A stretch of 64,000 nucleotides of DNA from Saprospirales bacterium (GTDB lineage: Bacteria > Bacteroidota > Bacteroidia > Chitinophagales > Saprospiraceae): positions 1 to 64,000 of the forward strand of contig PAAY01000035.1 in assembly GCA_002698985.1 (NCBI GenBank), given 5' to 3'. The notes under the pieces are model-generated. The model saw only the letters and a program-made list of their open reading frames with translations. It searched no databases and was not told the origin of the DNA. Below are positions 1 through 8,548 of the stretch, piece by piece. Positions within the stretch are counted from its first letter, which is position 1. Every line of letters begins with the position of its first letter. Position numbers and translations under genes: made by a program.

Positions 1-717
<717 letters not shown>

Positions 718-963
718 AATCTCTTCAATGACCAATAATGGCCATCTGTTATTTACGTACCGTAGAGCTCATCCTTTCTATCAAAAAGAATTTACGCTGG
801 TCTTCCTCTTTTCCTTACCTCTCCCTCCGTGTCAATGAACTTTTTGCGGACGAGCCTGTGCAAGCTTACAAAGACTGTAAAAACCTGCGACTATCCGCTA
901 TTCTTTAGACCCCATTGGGCCTGTTTTTAAGCATTTCAAAACCCGCTTTTTTCAAGCGGACGG

Positions 964-995
964 CAAAGATATGCCGACTGCCGGTTATGCCAAAA
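964..995 (-). promoter_or_regulatory. rrn promoter, proximal (Bacteroidota -33/-7)
   Basis: On the minus strand a -33 TTTTG (991-995) is followed after exactly 19 nt (972-990) by the -7 box TATCTTTG (964-971). This fits the Bacteroidota primary-sigma consensus TTTG-N19-TAnnTTTG. The start would lie near 959, giving a leader of about 240 nt before the 16S gene. Confidence 0.8.
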
Positions 996-1127
996 TCTTT
1001 GACAAAAAATTTTCGGCTTTTTTCTTCAAAATTCTGTCAAAGCCGTGGATACAAACAAGCTACCGAATAATCGGTTGAATGCATCCCTGATTTTCAATTC
1101 CGGCAATGCCCTTTTGCAAAGCGGGCG

Positions 1128-1160
1128 CAAATGTATAAGGTCATGACCTTTCCAGCAAAA
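1128..1160 (-). promoter_or_regulatory. rrn promoter, distal (Bacteroidota -33/-7)
   Basis: On the minus strand a -33 TTTTG (1156-1160) precedes, after 20 nt, the -7 box TACATTTG (1128-1135). Together with the proximal promoter at 964-995 this gives the tandem arrangement usual for rRNA operons. The 718-1279 stretch otherwise holds only the rRNA leader; no gene is seen. Confidence 0.7.
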
Positions 1161-1292
1161 CTTTTTTTCAAAAAAAAATCAGAAAATGATACGCCCCTGT
1201 TTATACATTAATTTATGATACGGCACCTTTTCAAGTGCAGAACAAATTCCTCAAAGTGACATAATACCCTCATTTCTGATTGTGGAATGAAG

Positions 1293-1300
1293 TAGCTTTG
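1293..1300 (+). promoter_or_regulatory. -7 promoter box for serC
   Basis: TAGCTTTG matches TAnnTTTG and lies 27 nt before the ATG at 1328. It lies downstream of an in-frame ATG at 1280, so transcripts would begin after 1280, which favours 1328 as the true start. No clear -33 TTTG is visible. Confidence 0.5.
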
Positions 1301-1327
1301 CCGCTTCACTTTTCAACCCACTTGATC

Positions 1328-2413
1328 ATGGTAAGCACCACACTCAAAAAGCACAACTTCAGCGCAGGTCCAGCCATCCTGCCACAAGAGGTTTTCGAAG
1401 AAGCTTCAAAGGGCGTTCTCAACTTCATGGACAGCGGCCTGAGCGTCCTCGAAATCTCACACCGTAGCAAGGAATTCGATTCCGTGATAAAAGAAGCAGA
1501 GGCCCTTGTCAGGGAACTGGCAGGAATTGGCGACGAGTTCGCTGTGCTCTTCCTGACGGGAGGCGCCAGCACACAGTTCTTCATGGCACCTATGAATCTC
1601 CTCAAAGAAGGGGAAAAAGCTGCCTACATCAACTCGGGTGCCTGGTCAGCCAAGGCCATCAAAGAAGCAAAGCACTTTGGCAATGTGGAAGTGATTGCAT
1701 CCAGCAAGGATGCCAATTACACCTTCATTCCAAAGGAATACAATGTTCCGGCGGATGCGGCCTACCTGCACATTACCAGCAACAACACCATTTACGGAAC
1801 GCAATACAAAAGCTTTCCGGAAACCTCCATTCCTCTGATTGCAGACATGTCTTCAGACATGTTCAGCAAGCCAATCGACTTCAACAAATTCGGGTTGATC
1901 TACGCCGGAGCTCAAAAGAACCTGGGTCCGGCAGGTGTCACACTCGTCATTTTGCGAAAAGACCTGATCGGGAGATCCGGCCGCACACTGCCCTCCATGC
2001 TGGATTACAATACACATGTCCAGAAAGGCTCTTTGTTCAATACGCCGCCTGTGTTCCCGATTTATGTGCTCATGCTGACCCTCCGCTGGCTCAAAGCCAA
2101 AGGAGGACTGAAGGCCATTGCGAAGCACAACGAGGAAAAAGCTGCCATCCTTTACAAAGAGATCGATGAAAACCCCTGCTTTACCGGAACGGCAAACAAG
2201 GAAGACCGCTCCCTGATGAACGCCTGCTTCCTGCCTACGAAACCCGAGTACACAGAACCCTTCCTGAAGCTTTGTCAGGAGGCGGGAATTTCCGGTGTAA
2301 AAGGCCACCGCTCTGTCGGCGGATTCAGGGCATCCATTTACAACGCCATGCCCAAAGAAAGTGTGGAACTGCTGGTAGAGGTGATGCAGCAGTTTGCCCG
2401 GACACAGGGTTGA
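1328..2413 (+). CDS. serC: Phosphoserine aminotransferase
   Basis: This 361-residue PLP enzyme converts 3-phosphohydroxypyruvate and glutamate to phosphoserine in cytosolic serine synthesis (it can also serve pyridoxine synthesis). The N-terminal motif FSAGPAILP, the phosphate-site GGAS (78-81) and the PLP lysine K197 within GAQKNLGPAG are all visible, as is the C-terminal GHRSVGGFRASIYNA block. Length is normal for the family. The ATG at 1328 is chosen over 1280 because the family starts just before the FSAGPA motif and because of the promoter box at 1293. It is monocistronic, with a bidirectional terminator at 2432-2466. No serA or serB is nearby. Confidence 0.96.
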   Translation: MVSTTLKKHNFSAGPAILPQEVFEEASKGVLNFMDSGLSVLEISHRSKEFDSVIKEAEALVRELAGIGDEFAVLFLTGGASTQFFMAPMNLLKEGEKAAYINSGAWSAKAIKEAKHFGNVEVIASSKDANYTFIPKEYNVPADAAYLHITSNNTIYGTQYKSFPETSIPLIADMSSDMFSKPIDFNKFGLIYAGAQKNLGPAGVTLVILRKDLIGRSGRTLPSMLDYNTHVQKGSLFNTPPVFPIYVLMLTLRWLKAKGGLKAIAKHNEEKAAILYKEIDENPCFTGTANKEDRSLMNACFLPTKPEYTEPFLKLCQEAGISGVKGHRSVGGFRASIYNAMPKESVELLVEVMQQFARTQG

Positions 2414-2431
2414 CGAAGAAATAAACCAACG

Positions 2432-2466
2432 AAAAAAGGGGAGCCTCAGCAGGTTCCCCTTTTTCA
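2432..2466. terminator. Bidirectional rho-independent terminator
   Basis: The inverted repeat AAAAAGGGGAGCC / GGTTCCCCTTTTT has a 6-nt loop, with A-rich and T-rich flanks on both sides. It sits between convergent serC and the diheme cytochrome gene. Confidence 0.85.
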
Positions 2467-2488
2467 TTTTGGTCAATCGGAGCAGGCA

Positions 2489-3514
2489 TCACATGGCAGC
2501 CTGTCGCAGGTAGGTTCTCAGGTCTTCCAACATCTGCTCGTCCATTTTCTCCAGGGTGTACTGGGGCATATAGGCACGCTTCCAGGGCACCGGCGAAGTT
2601 CCGTAGCGCACCACCTGATACACGGAATAGCGGTCGTACTTGCTGAAATGTTTGTCGAGGAATTGCAGCGACAGCTGTGAAGAATCCAAAAGGAAGAAGG
2701 AATAGCGCCGGTCCTGGTGGCAATGCAGACAGCTCAATTCGTAGATGAGCTTGCCACGGCTTGCATCGCCTGTAACGGGTTGGTTCCTTTTGCGGTCTTC
2801 GGGAGGGTCCACAAAGGTGGCGGGCATCCCTGAGAGGTATTTTTCTTTTATCGTCGCAATGGCCTTGCTCTGTTCATCTCCATATTTTGCTTCGGCAATG
2901 AGTTGGTATTCCTGCTCGCTAAGTTTGAGGTCCTCCATTTTCAGTCCGATGGTCCACAGATAGGCCAGGACGGATTCCATTTCCCAATCTTCCAGGAGTC
3001 TGCCCTGCGAGCATTCAGTGGCGCAGAGTTGGATGGCCTCCCGGAGGTCGTGGCGGGCTTTGGTTACCAGATCGCCGTATTTTTTGTAGTAGTCACCGTT
3101 GTAGAAGCCGGTGCGGTTCACAATGCCATAGAGTGCGCTGCCCTGCAAGTAAGGCAGGCCTTTTGAAGCAACGTATTCGAGTCGTGCAACGGGATTGGTC
3201 TGGCTCAGGTCCGGCTCATCCCGTTCAACGTTGTGGCAGGCGGTACAGACAAAATGCCGGGAGATGCGTTTGCCCAGCCTGCCGTCAGGGCCGAGGGCGC
3301 TGCCGTACAAGACCAGGTCACGACCATTCTCAACTGAGGCGCCGGGAACTGACAGATCGGGTTTGTGAGGTAAGGGTTCATCGCCCAGCCCCTCGAGTAC
3401 TTCAGCAACCGGTTTGGTTTTTAGTTCCTCCACCCGTTCGGCCAATGACAGGCGGTAACCCGACCACAGCACCACTCCGAGCAAGACGAATGCTAACACA
3501 AATTTCCTTTTCAT
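2489..3514 (-). CDS. Diheme c-type cytochrome
   Basis: This 341-residue protein has an N-terminal membrane anchor or uncleaved signal (residues 5-24) and two heme c motifs, CTACH (90-94) and CLHCH (262-266), in two cytochrome-c-like halves. MPQYT near the C-terminus is a plausible axial methionine region for the second heme. Another Cys pair (LCATEC, near 165) lacks the following His and is not a heme site. It is probably periplasmic, anchored to the inner membrane, and transfers electrons. It is the last gene of a minus-strand operon with a DUF5777 barrel protein and a CX4CH lipoprotein. The electron partners cannot be read from sequence. Confidence 0.85.
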   Translation of the reverse strand: MKRKFVLAFVLLGVVLWSGYRLSLAERVEELKTKPVAEVLEGLGDEPLPHKPDLSVPGASVENGRDLVLYGSALGPDGRLGKRISRHFVCTACHNVERDEPDLSQTNPVARLEYVASKGLPYLQGSALYGIVNRTGFYNGDYYKKYGDLVTKARHDLREAIQLCATECSQGRLLEDWEMESVLAYLWTIGLKMEDLKLSEQEYQLIAEAKYGDEQSKAIATIKEKYLSGMPATFVDPPEDRKRNQPVTGDASRGKLIYELSCLHCHQDRRYSFFLLDSSQLSLQFLDKHFSKYDRYSVYQVVRYGTSPVPWKRAYMPQYTLEKMDEQMLEDLRTYLRQAAM

Positions 3515-3532
3515 TCCAAAGCAGTTTTAAGG

Positions 3533-4411
3533 TCAGAGGTTGAACAAACGGGAGATGGTGAAGCCAATTCTGAACTGTCCTTCGCCCCAGTCTGAGCGGG
3601 TGTAAGGGAGGTAATCCGTGGGCATGATGCCCGCAGAATTGGTGAAGTTGAGCTGAAAAACATGCCCTCCGGTGTTGAACTCCAGTCCGATGCCGATGGG
3701 TGTTTTGTAATCATTTAAAGGAGAAGTGGCGTCATTGAAAGGGCTCTGCTCCCCATTGAGCGGAAGGGCCATATCTCCAATGATGGCCAGGGTTTTGGTT
3801 GCCTGCAGGCGAAAAACGAGACCGGCATTGATGAGGTTGTTTTCGTCACCTGCCGGCACGGCATTGCGGTGGGTAAGGCCGGCAGAAAGTTGCAAGGAGA
3901 ATCTTTCAGAAAACTTTCTGGCTCCCAACAAAGAAGCGTGGAAGGCCATCCTGTGAGCAAATTTTTCAAAATAGGTTACGCTGGAAGGGTCTGTAGATCT
4001 TTCAGCGGTGCTCACGGTTGCCATTCCAAAGCCACTCAATGAAATGGGTGTCCCCCCTTCCATTTGCCGAAGGAAATTCACCTTCACAACACCGTGAACG
4101 AGCTGCTTCATCGGGCCGGCACCTTTTGTTCTGGAAAAACCAATGTTGGTCCGGTTGGATACGCCGTACTCGAACCCGATGGCTACATCCGCAGCATTTT
4201 CGAAGCCATAAAAAGACTTCCATCCACCGGCACTGCCGGCAAAATCGCCAAAGCGGTGGGCGATTCTGACATCCAGTTTTCTGGCCGGCAGCATTTCAAC
4301 AGAAGGTGAGTTGATCACCCAGCGGTCAGAAAACGTTGCACTGACGGGTTCCTGGGCATACAACACCGCAGCCGTCAGTATCGCAATTATCGAAGTAATA
4401 AGTCCTTTCAT
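3533..4411 (-). CDS. DUF5777-family outer-membrane beta-barrel protein
   Basis: This 292-residue protein has a clear signal peptide (MKGLITSIIAILTAAVLYAQ) followed by alternating amphipathic strands ending in Phe/Leu, as in outer-membrane barrels. Phrases such as RKLDVRIAHRFGDFAG, DVAIGFEYGVSNRTNIGFSR and the terminal FRIGFTISRLFNL are typical of the DUF5777 family of Bacteroidota. The ATG at 4411 starts the signal peptide; upstream in-frame codons overlap the preceding gene. It lies 18 bp before the diheme cytochrome gene. Members are often found next to c-type cytochromes or YceI proteins, so a link to extracytoplasmic electron transfer is likely, but the function is unknown. Confidence 0.85.
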   Translation of the reverse strand: MKGLITSIIAILTAAVLYAQEPVSATFSDRWVINSPSVEMLPARKLDVRIAHRFGDFAGSAGGWKSFYGFENAADVAIGFEYGVSNRTNIGFSRTKGAGPMKQLVHGVVKVNFLRQMEGGTPISLSGFGMATVSTAERSTDPSSVTYFEKFAHRMAFHASLLGARKFSERFSLQLSAGLTHRNAVPAGDENNLINAGLVFRLQATKTLAIIGDMALPLNGEQSPFNDATSPLNDYKTPIGIGLEFNTGGHVFQLNFTNSAGIMPTDYLPYTRSDWGEGQFRIGFTISRLFNL

Positions 4412-4451
4412 ATCAAATCGGTAGTTCGTGAGTTTGAAAACAGTAGGCAAA

Positions 4452-4859
4452 TCAGTTTTTGGGGTAGCCTGCCAGCAACCAGCACTGAATGAGGAGCAGT
4501 TCCTCTTCGGTGAGGTCATCCTTGATGGATTCCGGATAAATACTGCTGTTTGGAGGCATGCCCAGGGCCGGATCATCTTTTTGGGTCACCACCCTGCTTT
4601 CAAAAAGTCCATTGTCCAAAATGGGCAGCAAACCATCGTAGCTGTCGTAATTTCCGACACCGATCCCGCCGGGGCTGTGGCATCCGGCATAGGCGCAGCT
4701 GTTGTCAATAATGTCTTTGACAACGGCATCATAGGTAACCACCATGGTATCGCATTGGGATTGTATTTCCGGTTCGGGCAATACATCATTGGTGCAGGAT
4801 GGCACCAGGTAAAAACCGGCGAGGACTACAAAAATGAGAGAGGGTAATTTGATCTTCAT
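4452..4859 (-). CDS. Cytochrome-c-like lipoprotein with CX4CH motif
   Basis: This 135-residue protein has a lipoprotein signal peptide (hydrophobic stretch ending LVPSC) and a single heme-like motif of the expanded form C-AYAG-CH, then an LGMPP segment as a candidate axial Met and a C-terminal helix LTEEELLLIQCWLLAGYP. Small Bacteroidota lipoproteins with this layout are usually annotated as planctomycete-type cytochrome c domains. CX4CH differs from the standard CXXCH, so heme attachment is probable but not certain. It is the first gene of the cytochrome/DUF5777 operon. The start at 4859 is set by the signal peptide. Confidence 0.75.
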   Translation of the reverse strand: MKIKLPSLIFVVLAGFYLVPSCTNDVLPEPEIQSQCDTMVVTYDAVVKDIIDNSCAYAGCHSPGGIGVGNYDSYDGLLPILDNGLFESRVVTQKDDPALGMPPNSSIYPESIKDDLTEEELLLIQCWLLAGYPKN

Positions 4860-5040
4860 AAAGGCTGTCGTTAACAATTGCCGGGCCAAGGCAAAGAACT
4901 GCTTTGAACGGCGGGGTGAAAAAGCAGTTGCAATGATAAAAATCATCTATTGATCCGCACGTCTGTCCTATTACAATTTTGCCCATACAATTCCCAAGTG
5001 AACCAATGGGCTTTGTAGCTGTATTTAAGACCGAATCCGG

Positions 5041-5048
5041 TACTTTTG
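5041..5048 (+). promoter_or_regulatory. -7 promoter box for the bacilliredoxin gene
   Basis: TACTTTTG fits TAnnTTTG and lies 59 nt upstream of the ATG at 5108. It also falls after the alternative upstream ATG at 4979, so it supports the later start. The -33 element is not obvious. Confidence 0.45.
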
Positions 5049-5107
5049 CAAACGCAAAAACCAATTGTTTCGGACAACTAATCTTCAACAACAAAAAAAC
5101 TCGACCT

Positions 5108-5521
5108 ATGTATCCAGCAGAATTGACTGCCCCCATGGAGCAGGAACTCATAAACATGGGCGCCAAAGCGCTTAAAACTCCCGAAGAAGTGGAAGACCTT
5201 TTGAACAACCAGGAAGGAACCGTCCTGCTGGTCATCAACTCCGTTTGCGGTTGTGCTGCCGCCAATGCACGCCCGGGGGTTCATCTTTCGCTTCAGGGTG
5301 AAAAAACACCCCAAACTATCGCCACTGTGTTTGCAGGCGTTGACCGTGAGGCCACAGCCAAAGCCCGGGAATACCTCCTGCCCTACCCGCCTTCATCACC
5401 TTCCATCGCATTGTTTAAAGATGGAAAACTGGTTCACTTCCTCGAGCGCCACCACATTGAAGGCCGCCCGGCAGACATGATTGCTGCCAACCTCAAAATG
5501 GCTTACGAGCGCTTCTGCTAA
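5108..5521 (+). CDS. BrxA/BrxB-type bacilliredoxin (YphP/YqiW family)
   Basis: This 137-residue cytosolic thioredoxin-fold protein carries the hallmark CGC motif (C47-G-C49, in NSVCGCAAANARPG). The family start MYPAEL and the segments FAGVDREATAKAREYL and PYPPSSPSIALFKDGKLVHFLERH are also present. Bacilliredoxins remove bacillithiol from mixed disulfides after oxidative stress, and the family (UPF0403) occurs widely in Bacteroidota. ATG 5108 gives the family-standard N-terminus; the upstream in-frame ATG at 4979 would add a non-homologous tail. It is monocistronic, with a strong terminator at 5542-5596. Confidence 0.93.
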   Translation: MYPAELTAPMEQELINMGAKALKTPEEVEDLLNNQEGTVLLVINSVCGCAAANARPGVHLSLQGEKTPQTIATVFAGVDREATAKAREYLLPYPPSSPSIALFKDGKLVHFLERHHIEGRPADMIAANLKMAYERFC

Positions 5522-5541
5522 ATGTAATTTGACATAATACC

Positions 5542-5596
5542 TGGCCGGGAAGCGGAGTATGGGCTGAACATACCTCCGTTTCCCGGCCTTCGTTTT
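5542..5596 (+). terminator. Rho-independent terminator after the bacilliredoxin gene
   Basis: A long stem GGCCGGGAAgCGGAG / CTCCGTTTCCCGGCC, with one G-T pair, is followed by TTCGTTTTT. It would end the bacilliredoxin transcript before the transketolase gene. Confidence 0.85.
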
Positions 5597-5623
5597 TCTG
5601 CACTGCCCAACTGGGGTGCCATG

Positions 5624-5665
5624 GACGTTGCGGTGCAGGGAAGACGTTGCAGTGCAACGTCTCTA
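5624..5665. repeat. Palindromic REP-like element
   Basis: AGACGTTGC-AGT-GCAACGTCT (5642-5662) is a perfect 9-bp inverted repeat followed by CTAC. A decayed half copy (GACGTTGCGGTGCA) lies just upstream. From memory, very similar GACGTTGCA/TGCAACGTC palindromes are dispersed in cyanobacterial genomes; this needs a search. It lies in the 269-bp gap before the transketolase gene. Confidence 0.55.
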
Positions 5666-5790
5666 CTGAGTTCCCGCATTTTCCCACCTCAAAGCCCCGT
5701 GCTCTGCCGGAGAATCATTTTCTTTGCGGCCTGAAAGCAGGGCCAGGATTCCTGTTGTTTTTTCTCGCCAAACTTTTACAACAAGACACA

Positions 5791-7851
5791 ATGACAAACA
5801 CGACTGCCAAGGCCAACGATGCCATATCCATGAAAGCGGCTGACAACATTCGTATTCTCGCTGCCGCTATGGTTGAAAAAGCCAACTCCGGCCACCCCGG
5901 CGGCCCCATGGGTGGTGCCGACTTCATCCATGTGTTGTATTCCGAGTTCCTCAACTACGATCCTTCAGATATGCGCTGGCCCTTGCGCGACCGCTTCTAC
6001 CTGGATGCCGGCCACATGTCGGCCATGCTTTATGCCCAACTCACCCTGCTCGGGCATTTCGACATGGAAGACATCAAAAACTTCAGGCAATGGGGAAGCC
6101 CCACCCCCGGTCACCCGGAATACGACCCGGACCGTGGCATCGAGAACACTTCCGGCCCGCTGGGACTGGGACACGCTTTCGGCATCGGTTCTGCCATTGC
6201 GGAACGATTCGTAGCCAACCGCCTGGGAGAAATTACCAGCCACAAAACGTACATCTACATTTCTGACGGAGGCATTCAGGAGGAAATCTCACAAGGTGCC
6301 GGCCGCATTGCCGGCTTTCTGGGCCTGGGCAATGTGATCATGTTTTACGACGCCAATGACATCCAGCTCTCCACCGAAGTGGACGAGGTGATGGCCGAAG
6401 ACACCGCCAAGAAATACGAGGCATGGGGCTGGCACGTCATCACCATTCCCGGCAACGACCACGAGGCCATCCGGCAGGCCCTGAAAGAATCCATCGCTGA
6501 AACGGAGCGTCCCTCACTCATCATCGGCAAAACATTGATGGGCAAAGGCACCCGCCAGGCCGATGGCTCCAGCTTTGAGGGGAAAGTTTCCCTGCACGGC
6601 CAGCCGCTGAGCAAGGCCGGTGGCGATTTTGCGAAGACAGTGGAAAGCCTGGGCGGAGACCCGGCAAACCCCTTTGCCATTTTCCCGGAAGTGGCTGAAT
6701 ACTACCAGGACGTGCTCCAGAAAAAGCGCCGCAACGCCCGCCGCCGCAAGAACGCATACAAGATTTGGGCACAGGACCACCCCGGCAAGGCTGCCACCCA
6801 CAAGCGCTGGCTCAAACGCGAGCTGCCTCAGCTCGACTGGAACGCCATCGAACCCAAGCCCAACGATGCCACCCGGAATGCCTCCGGCACTGTGCTGGCC
6901 TACCTGGGCGAGCACCTCGACAACATGATCGTGTCCTCTGCCGACCTCAGCAATTCCGACAAAACGGAGAACTTCCTCAAAAAAACCGGTGCCTTCAAAC
7001 GCCATGACTTTTCGGGCGCTTTTCTGCAAGCCGGCGTTTCTGAACTGACCATGGCGGCACTCTGCACGGGCATGGCCCTGCACGGCGATGTGATTCCCGC
7101 CTGCGCCACCTTCTTCGCCTTTTCCGACTACCAGAAACCGGCCATCAGGGTGGCGGCACTCATGGAGCAGCCCGTCATCTTCATCTGGACCCACGACGCC
7201 TTCCGCGTCGGCGAAGACGGCCCCACCCACCAGCCCGTAGAGCAGGAAGCCCAGATCAGGTTGCTGGAGAAACTGAAGAACCACAGCGGCCGGAATGCCT
7301 TCCTGGCCATGCGCCCCGCCGACGGTGCCGAAACCGTTGTGTGCTGGAAAATGGCCCTCGAAAACCGCCATTCTCCTTCGGGCCTGATTCTCTCCCGTCA
7401 GAACGTCGAGGACCTGCCCGCCCTGCCCGGCAGCGACCGCAAAACGGATGCACAACAGGCTGCCAATGGCGCCTACATCGTACAGGATTGCGACGGAAAA
7501 CCCGATGTGATTTTGCTGGCCAATGGTTCAGAAGTCAGCACACTGATGGCCGGCGCCGAATTGCTGAAGCAAAAACACCAGCTCAAAGTGCGCATCGTAT
7601 CGGCTCCTTCCGAAGGGCTGTTCCGCAACCAAACCAAGAAATACCAGAAGAACCTATTGCCCGGCAACGTGCCGGTGTTTGGCCTCACAGCCGGCCTGCC
7701 GGTTACGCTGCAAAGCCTCGTAGGCTCGCGCGGACAGGTCTGGGGCCTCGATCACTTCGGCTATTCAGCGCCGTACAAGGTGCTGGATGAAAAATTCGGC
7801 TTCACCCCAGACAATGTGGCGACACAGGTGGAGAAAATGCTGAAGCTTTGA
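5791..7851 (+). CDS. tkt: Transketolase
   Basis: This 686-residue thiamine-diphosphate enzyme moves two-carbon ketol units in the non-oxidative pentose phosphate pathway. The N-terminal PP domain has SGHPGGPMGGADF, GPLGLGHAFGIGSA and the cofactor loop YISDGGIQEE. The central Pyr domain has DGPTHQPVEQ and the C-terminal domain LLANGSEVSTLMAGAELL. Length fits full-length bacterial transketolases, not the split form. ATG 5791 gives the normal N-terminus; the 48 residues readable upstream have no family likeness. A heptamer array (7854-7898) begins directly after the stop codon. Confidence 0.97.
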   Translation: MTNTTAKANDAISMKAADNIRILAAAMVEKANSGHPGGPMGGADFIHVLYSEFLNYDPSDMRWPLRDRFYLDAGHMSAMLYAQLTLLGHFDMEDIKNFRQWGSPTPGHPEYDPDRGIENTSGPLGLGHAFGIGSAIAERFVANRLGEITSHKTYIYISDGGIQEEISQGAGRIAGFLGLGNVIMFYDANDIQLSTEVDEVMAEDTAKKYEAWGWHVITIPGNDHEAIRQALKESIAETERPSLIIGKTLMGKGTRQADGSSFEGKVSLHGQPLSKAGGDFAKTVESLGGDPANPFAIFPEVAEYYQDVLQKKRRNARRRKNAYKIWAQDHPGKAATHKRWLKRELPQLDWNAIEPKPNDATRNASGTVLAYLGEHLDNMIVSSADLSNSDKTENFLKKTGAFKRHDFSGAFLQAGVSELTMAALCTGMALHGDVIPACATFFAFSDYQKPAIRVAALMEQPVIFIWTHDAFRVGEDGPTHQPVEQEAQIRLLEKLKNHSGRNAFLAMRPADGAETVVCWKMALENRHSPSGLILSRQNVEDLPALPGSDRKTDAQQAANGAYIVQDCDGKPDVILLANGSEVSTLMAGAELLKQKHQLKVRIVSAPSEGLFRNQTKKYQKNLLPGNVPVFGLTAGLPVTLQSLVGSRGQVWGLDHFGYSAPYKVLDEKFGFTPDNVATQVEKMLKL

Positions 7852-7853
7852 TG

Positions 7854-7898
7854 CGTGACGGGTGATTCGTGACTCGTGACGCGTAACGCGTGACACGA
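7854..7898. repeat. Heptamer array GTGACNN
   Basis: Six successive 7-mers read GTGACGG, GTGATTC, GTGACTC, GTGACGC, GTAACGC, GTGACAC. The array begins 3 nt after the transketolase stop. The same word family recurs in complement at 43619-43731 and in 9-mer form at 31912-32025. Confidence 0.85.
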
Positions 7899-7922
7899 GT
7901 TTCGAGTTGAGCAAAGTATTCC

Positions 7923-7953
7923 CGACAACAGACAACTGATAACTGATAACTGC
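7923..7953. repeat. Heptamer array AACTGAT/ACAACAG
   Basis: Repeated words ACAACAG-ACAACTG-ATAACTG-ATAACTG fill the gap just upstream of the next gene at 7958. Similar ACAACCG heptamers occur at 50336-50395. Confidence 0.7.
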
Positions 7954-7957
7954 CGTA

Positions 7958-8500
7958 ATGCGTCAACTTCTCTCCATCCTTTTTTTCGTCGCAATAGCCA
8001 ATGGGGCCATGGCGCAGGTGCTTGTGGCAGCTTACACGCGTTACGACGACAGCTTTGGCGAATGGTATTTTCTTACGGAAGATGAGGAAGAGGGCACCCT
8101 GAACCTCCGCTGGCTTTTCGAAGAAAACTGGACAGAATGGGATTACCGCCTCGGAGAACTTTCCGGCTCCATCGAACTCAAGTGGAAGGACAGCCCCGAA
8201 GAATGGGAACTCCGTGGCGGGAACCACATCGTCACCGCCCGCACGGTCTGGCCCGGCGACCTGAAAGAGTGGCGCATCAACGATGGTGAACACACCCTCA
8301 CCCTGCGCAGCCGCTGGTCAAACCGACTGGATGAGTGGGAACTGCGCAGCTCCCACGATGGCGACTGGATCATGTACACCGTTTACGAAGGCGACCCAAG
8401 AGACTGGGTCATAGACGACCGCCTGCCGGAAGAATACCCTTTCGAAACCCGCCTCATGCTGGCTTTTCTGGTGCTTTATCATGCTTCGCCGAAACGATGA
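7958..8500 (+). CDS. Secreted Trp/Glu-rich repeat protein, function unknown
   Basis: This 180-residue protein has a signal peptide (MRQLLSILFFVAIANGAMAQ) and about five imperfect repeats of 22-23 residues. Each has a W-E-W-like pair (FGEW, WTEW, PEEW, LKEW, LDEW, PRDW) and a second strand with polar-hydrophobic alternation ending in W (LNLRW, IELKW, TARTVW, LRSRW). The pattern suggests repeated two-strand meander units, perhaps a small beta-propeller or solenoid, and the protein is strongly acidic. I do not recognise the family. It is followed 48 bp later by the T9SS cargo gene at 8549, so they may be co-expressed. The start is set by the signal peptide. Confidence 0.75.
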   Translation: MRQLLSILFFVAIANGAMAQVLVAAYTRYDDSFGEWYFLTEDEEEGTLNLRWLFEENWTEWDYRLGELSGSIELKWKDSPEEWELRGGNHIVTARTVWPGDLKEWRINDGEHTLTLRSRWSNRLDEWELRSSHDGDWIMYTVYEGDPRDWVIDDRLPEEYPFETRLMLAFLVLYHASPKR

Positions 8501-8548
8501 GGTTGAAACAAGATTTCGCCGATAAACCGGAGATTCGTATCATGCGGC

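Noticed and set aside
6514-7455. Minus-strand open frame of 313 codons
   Set aside because: It is antisense to transketolase, and the real gene shows all family motifs.
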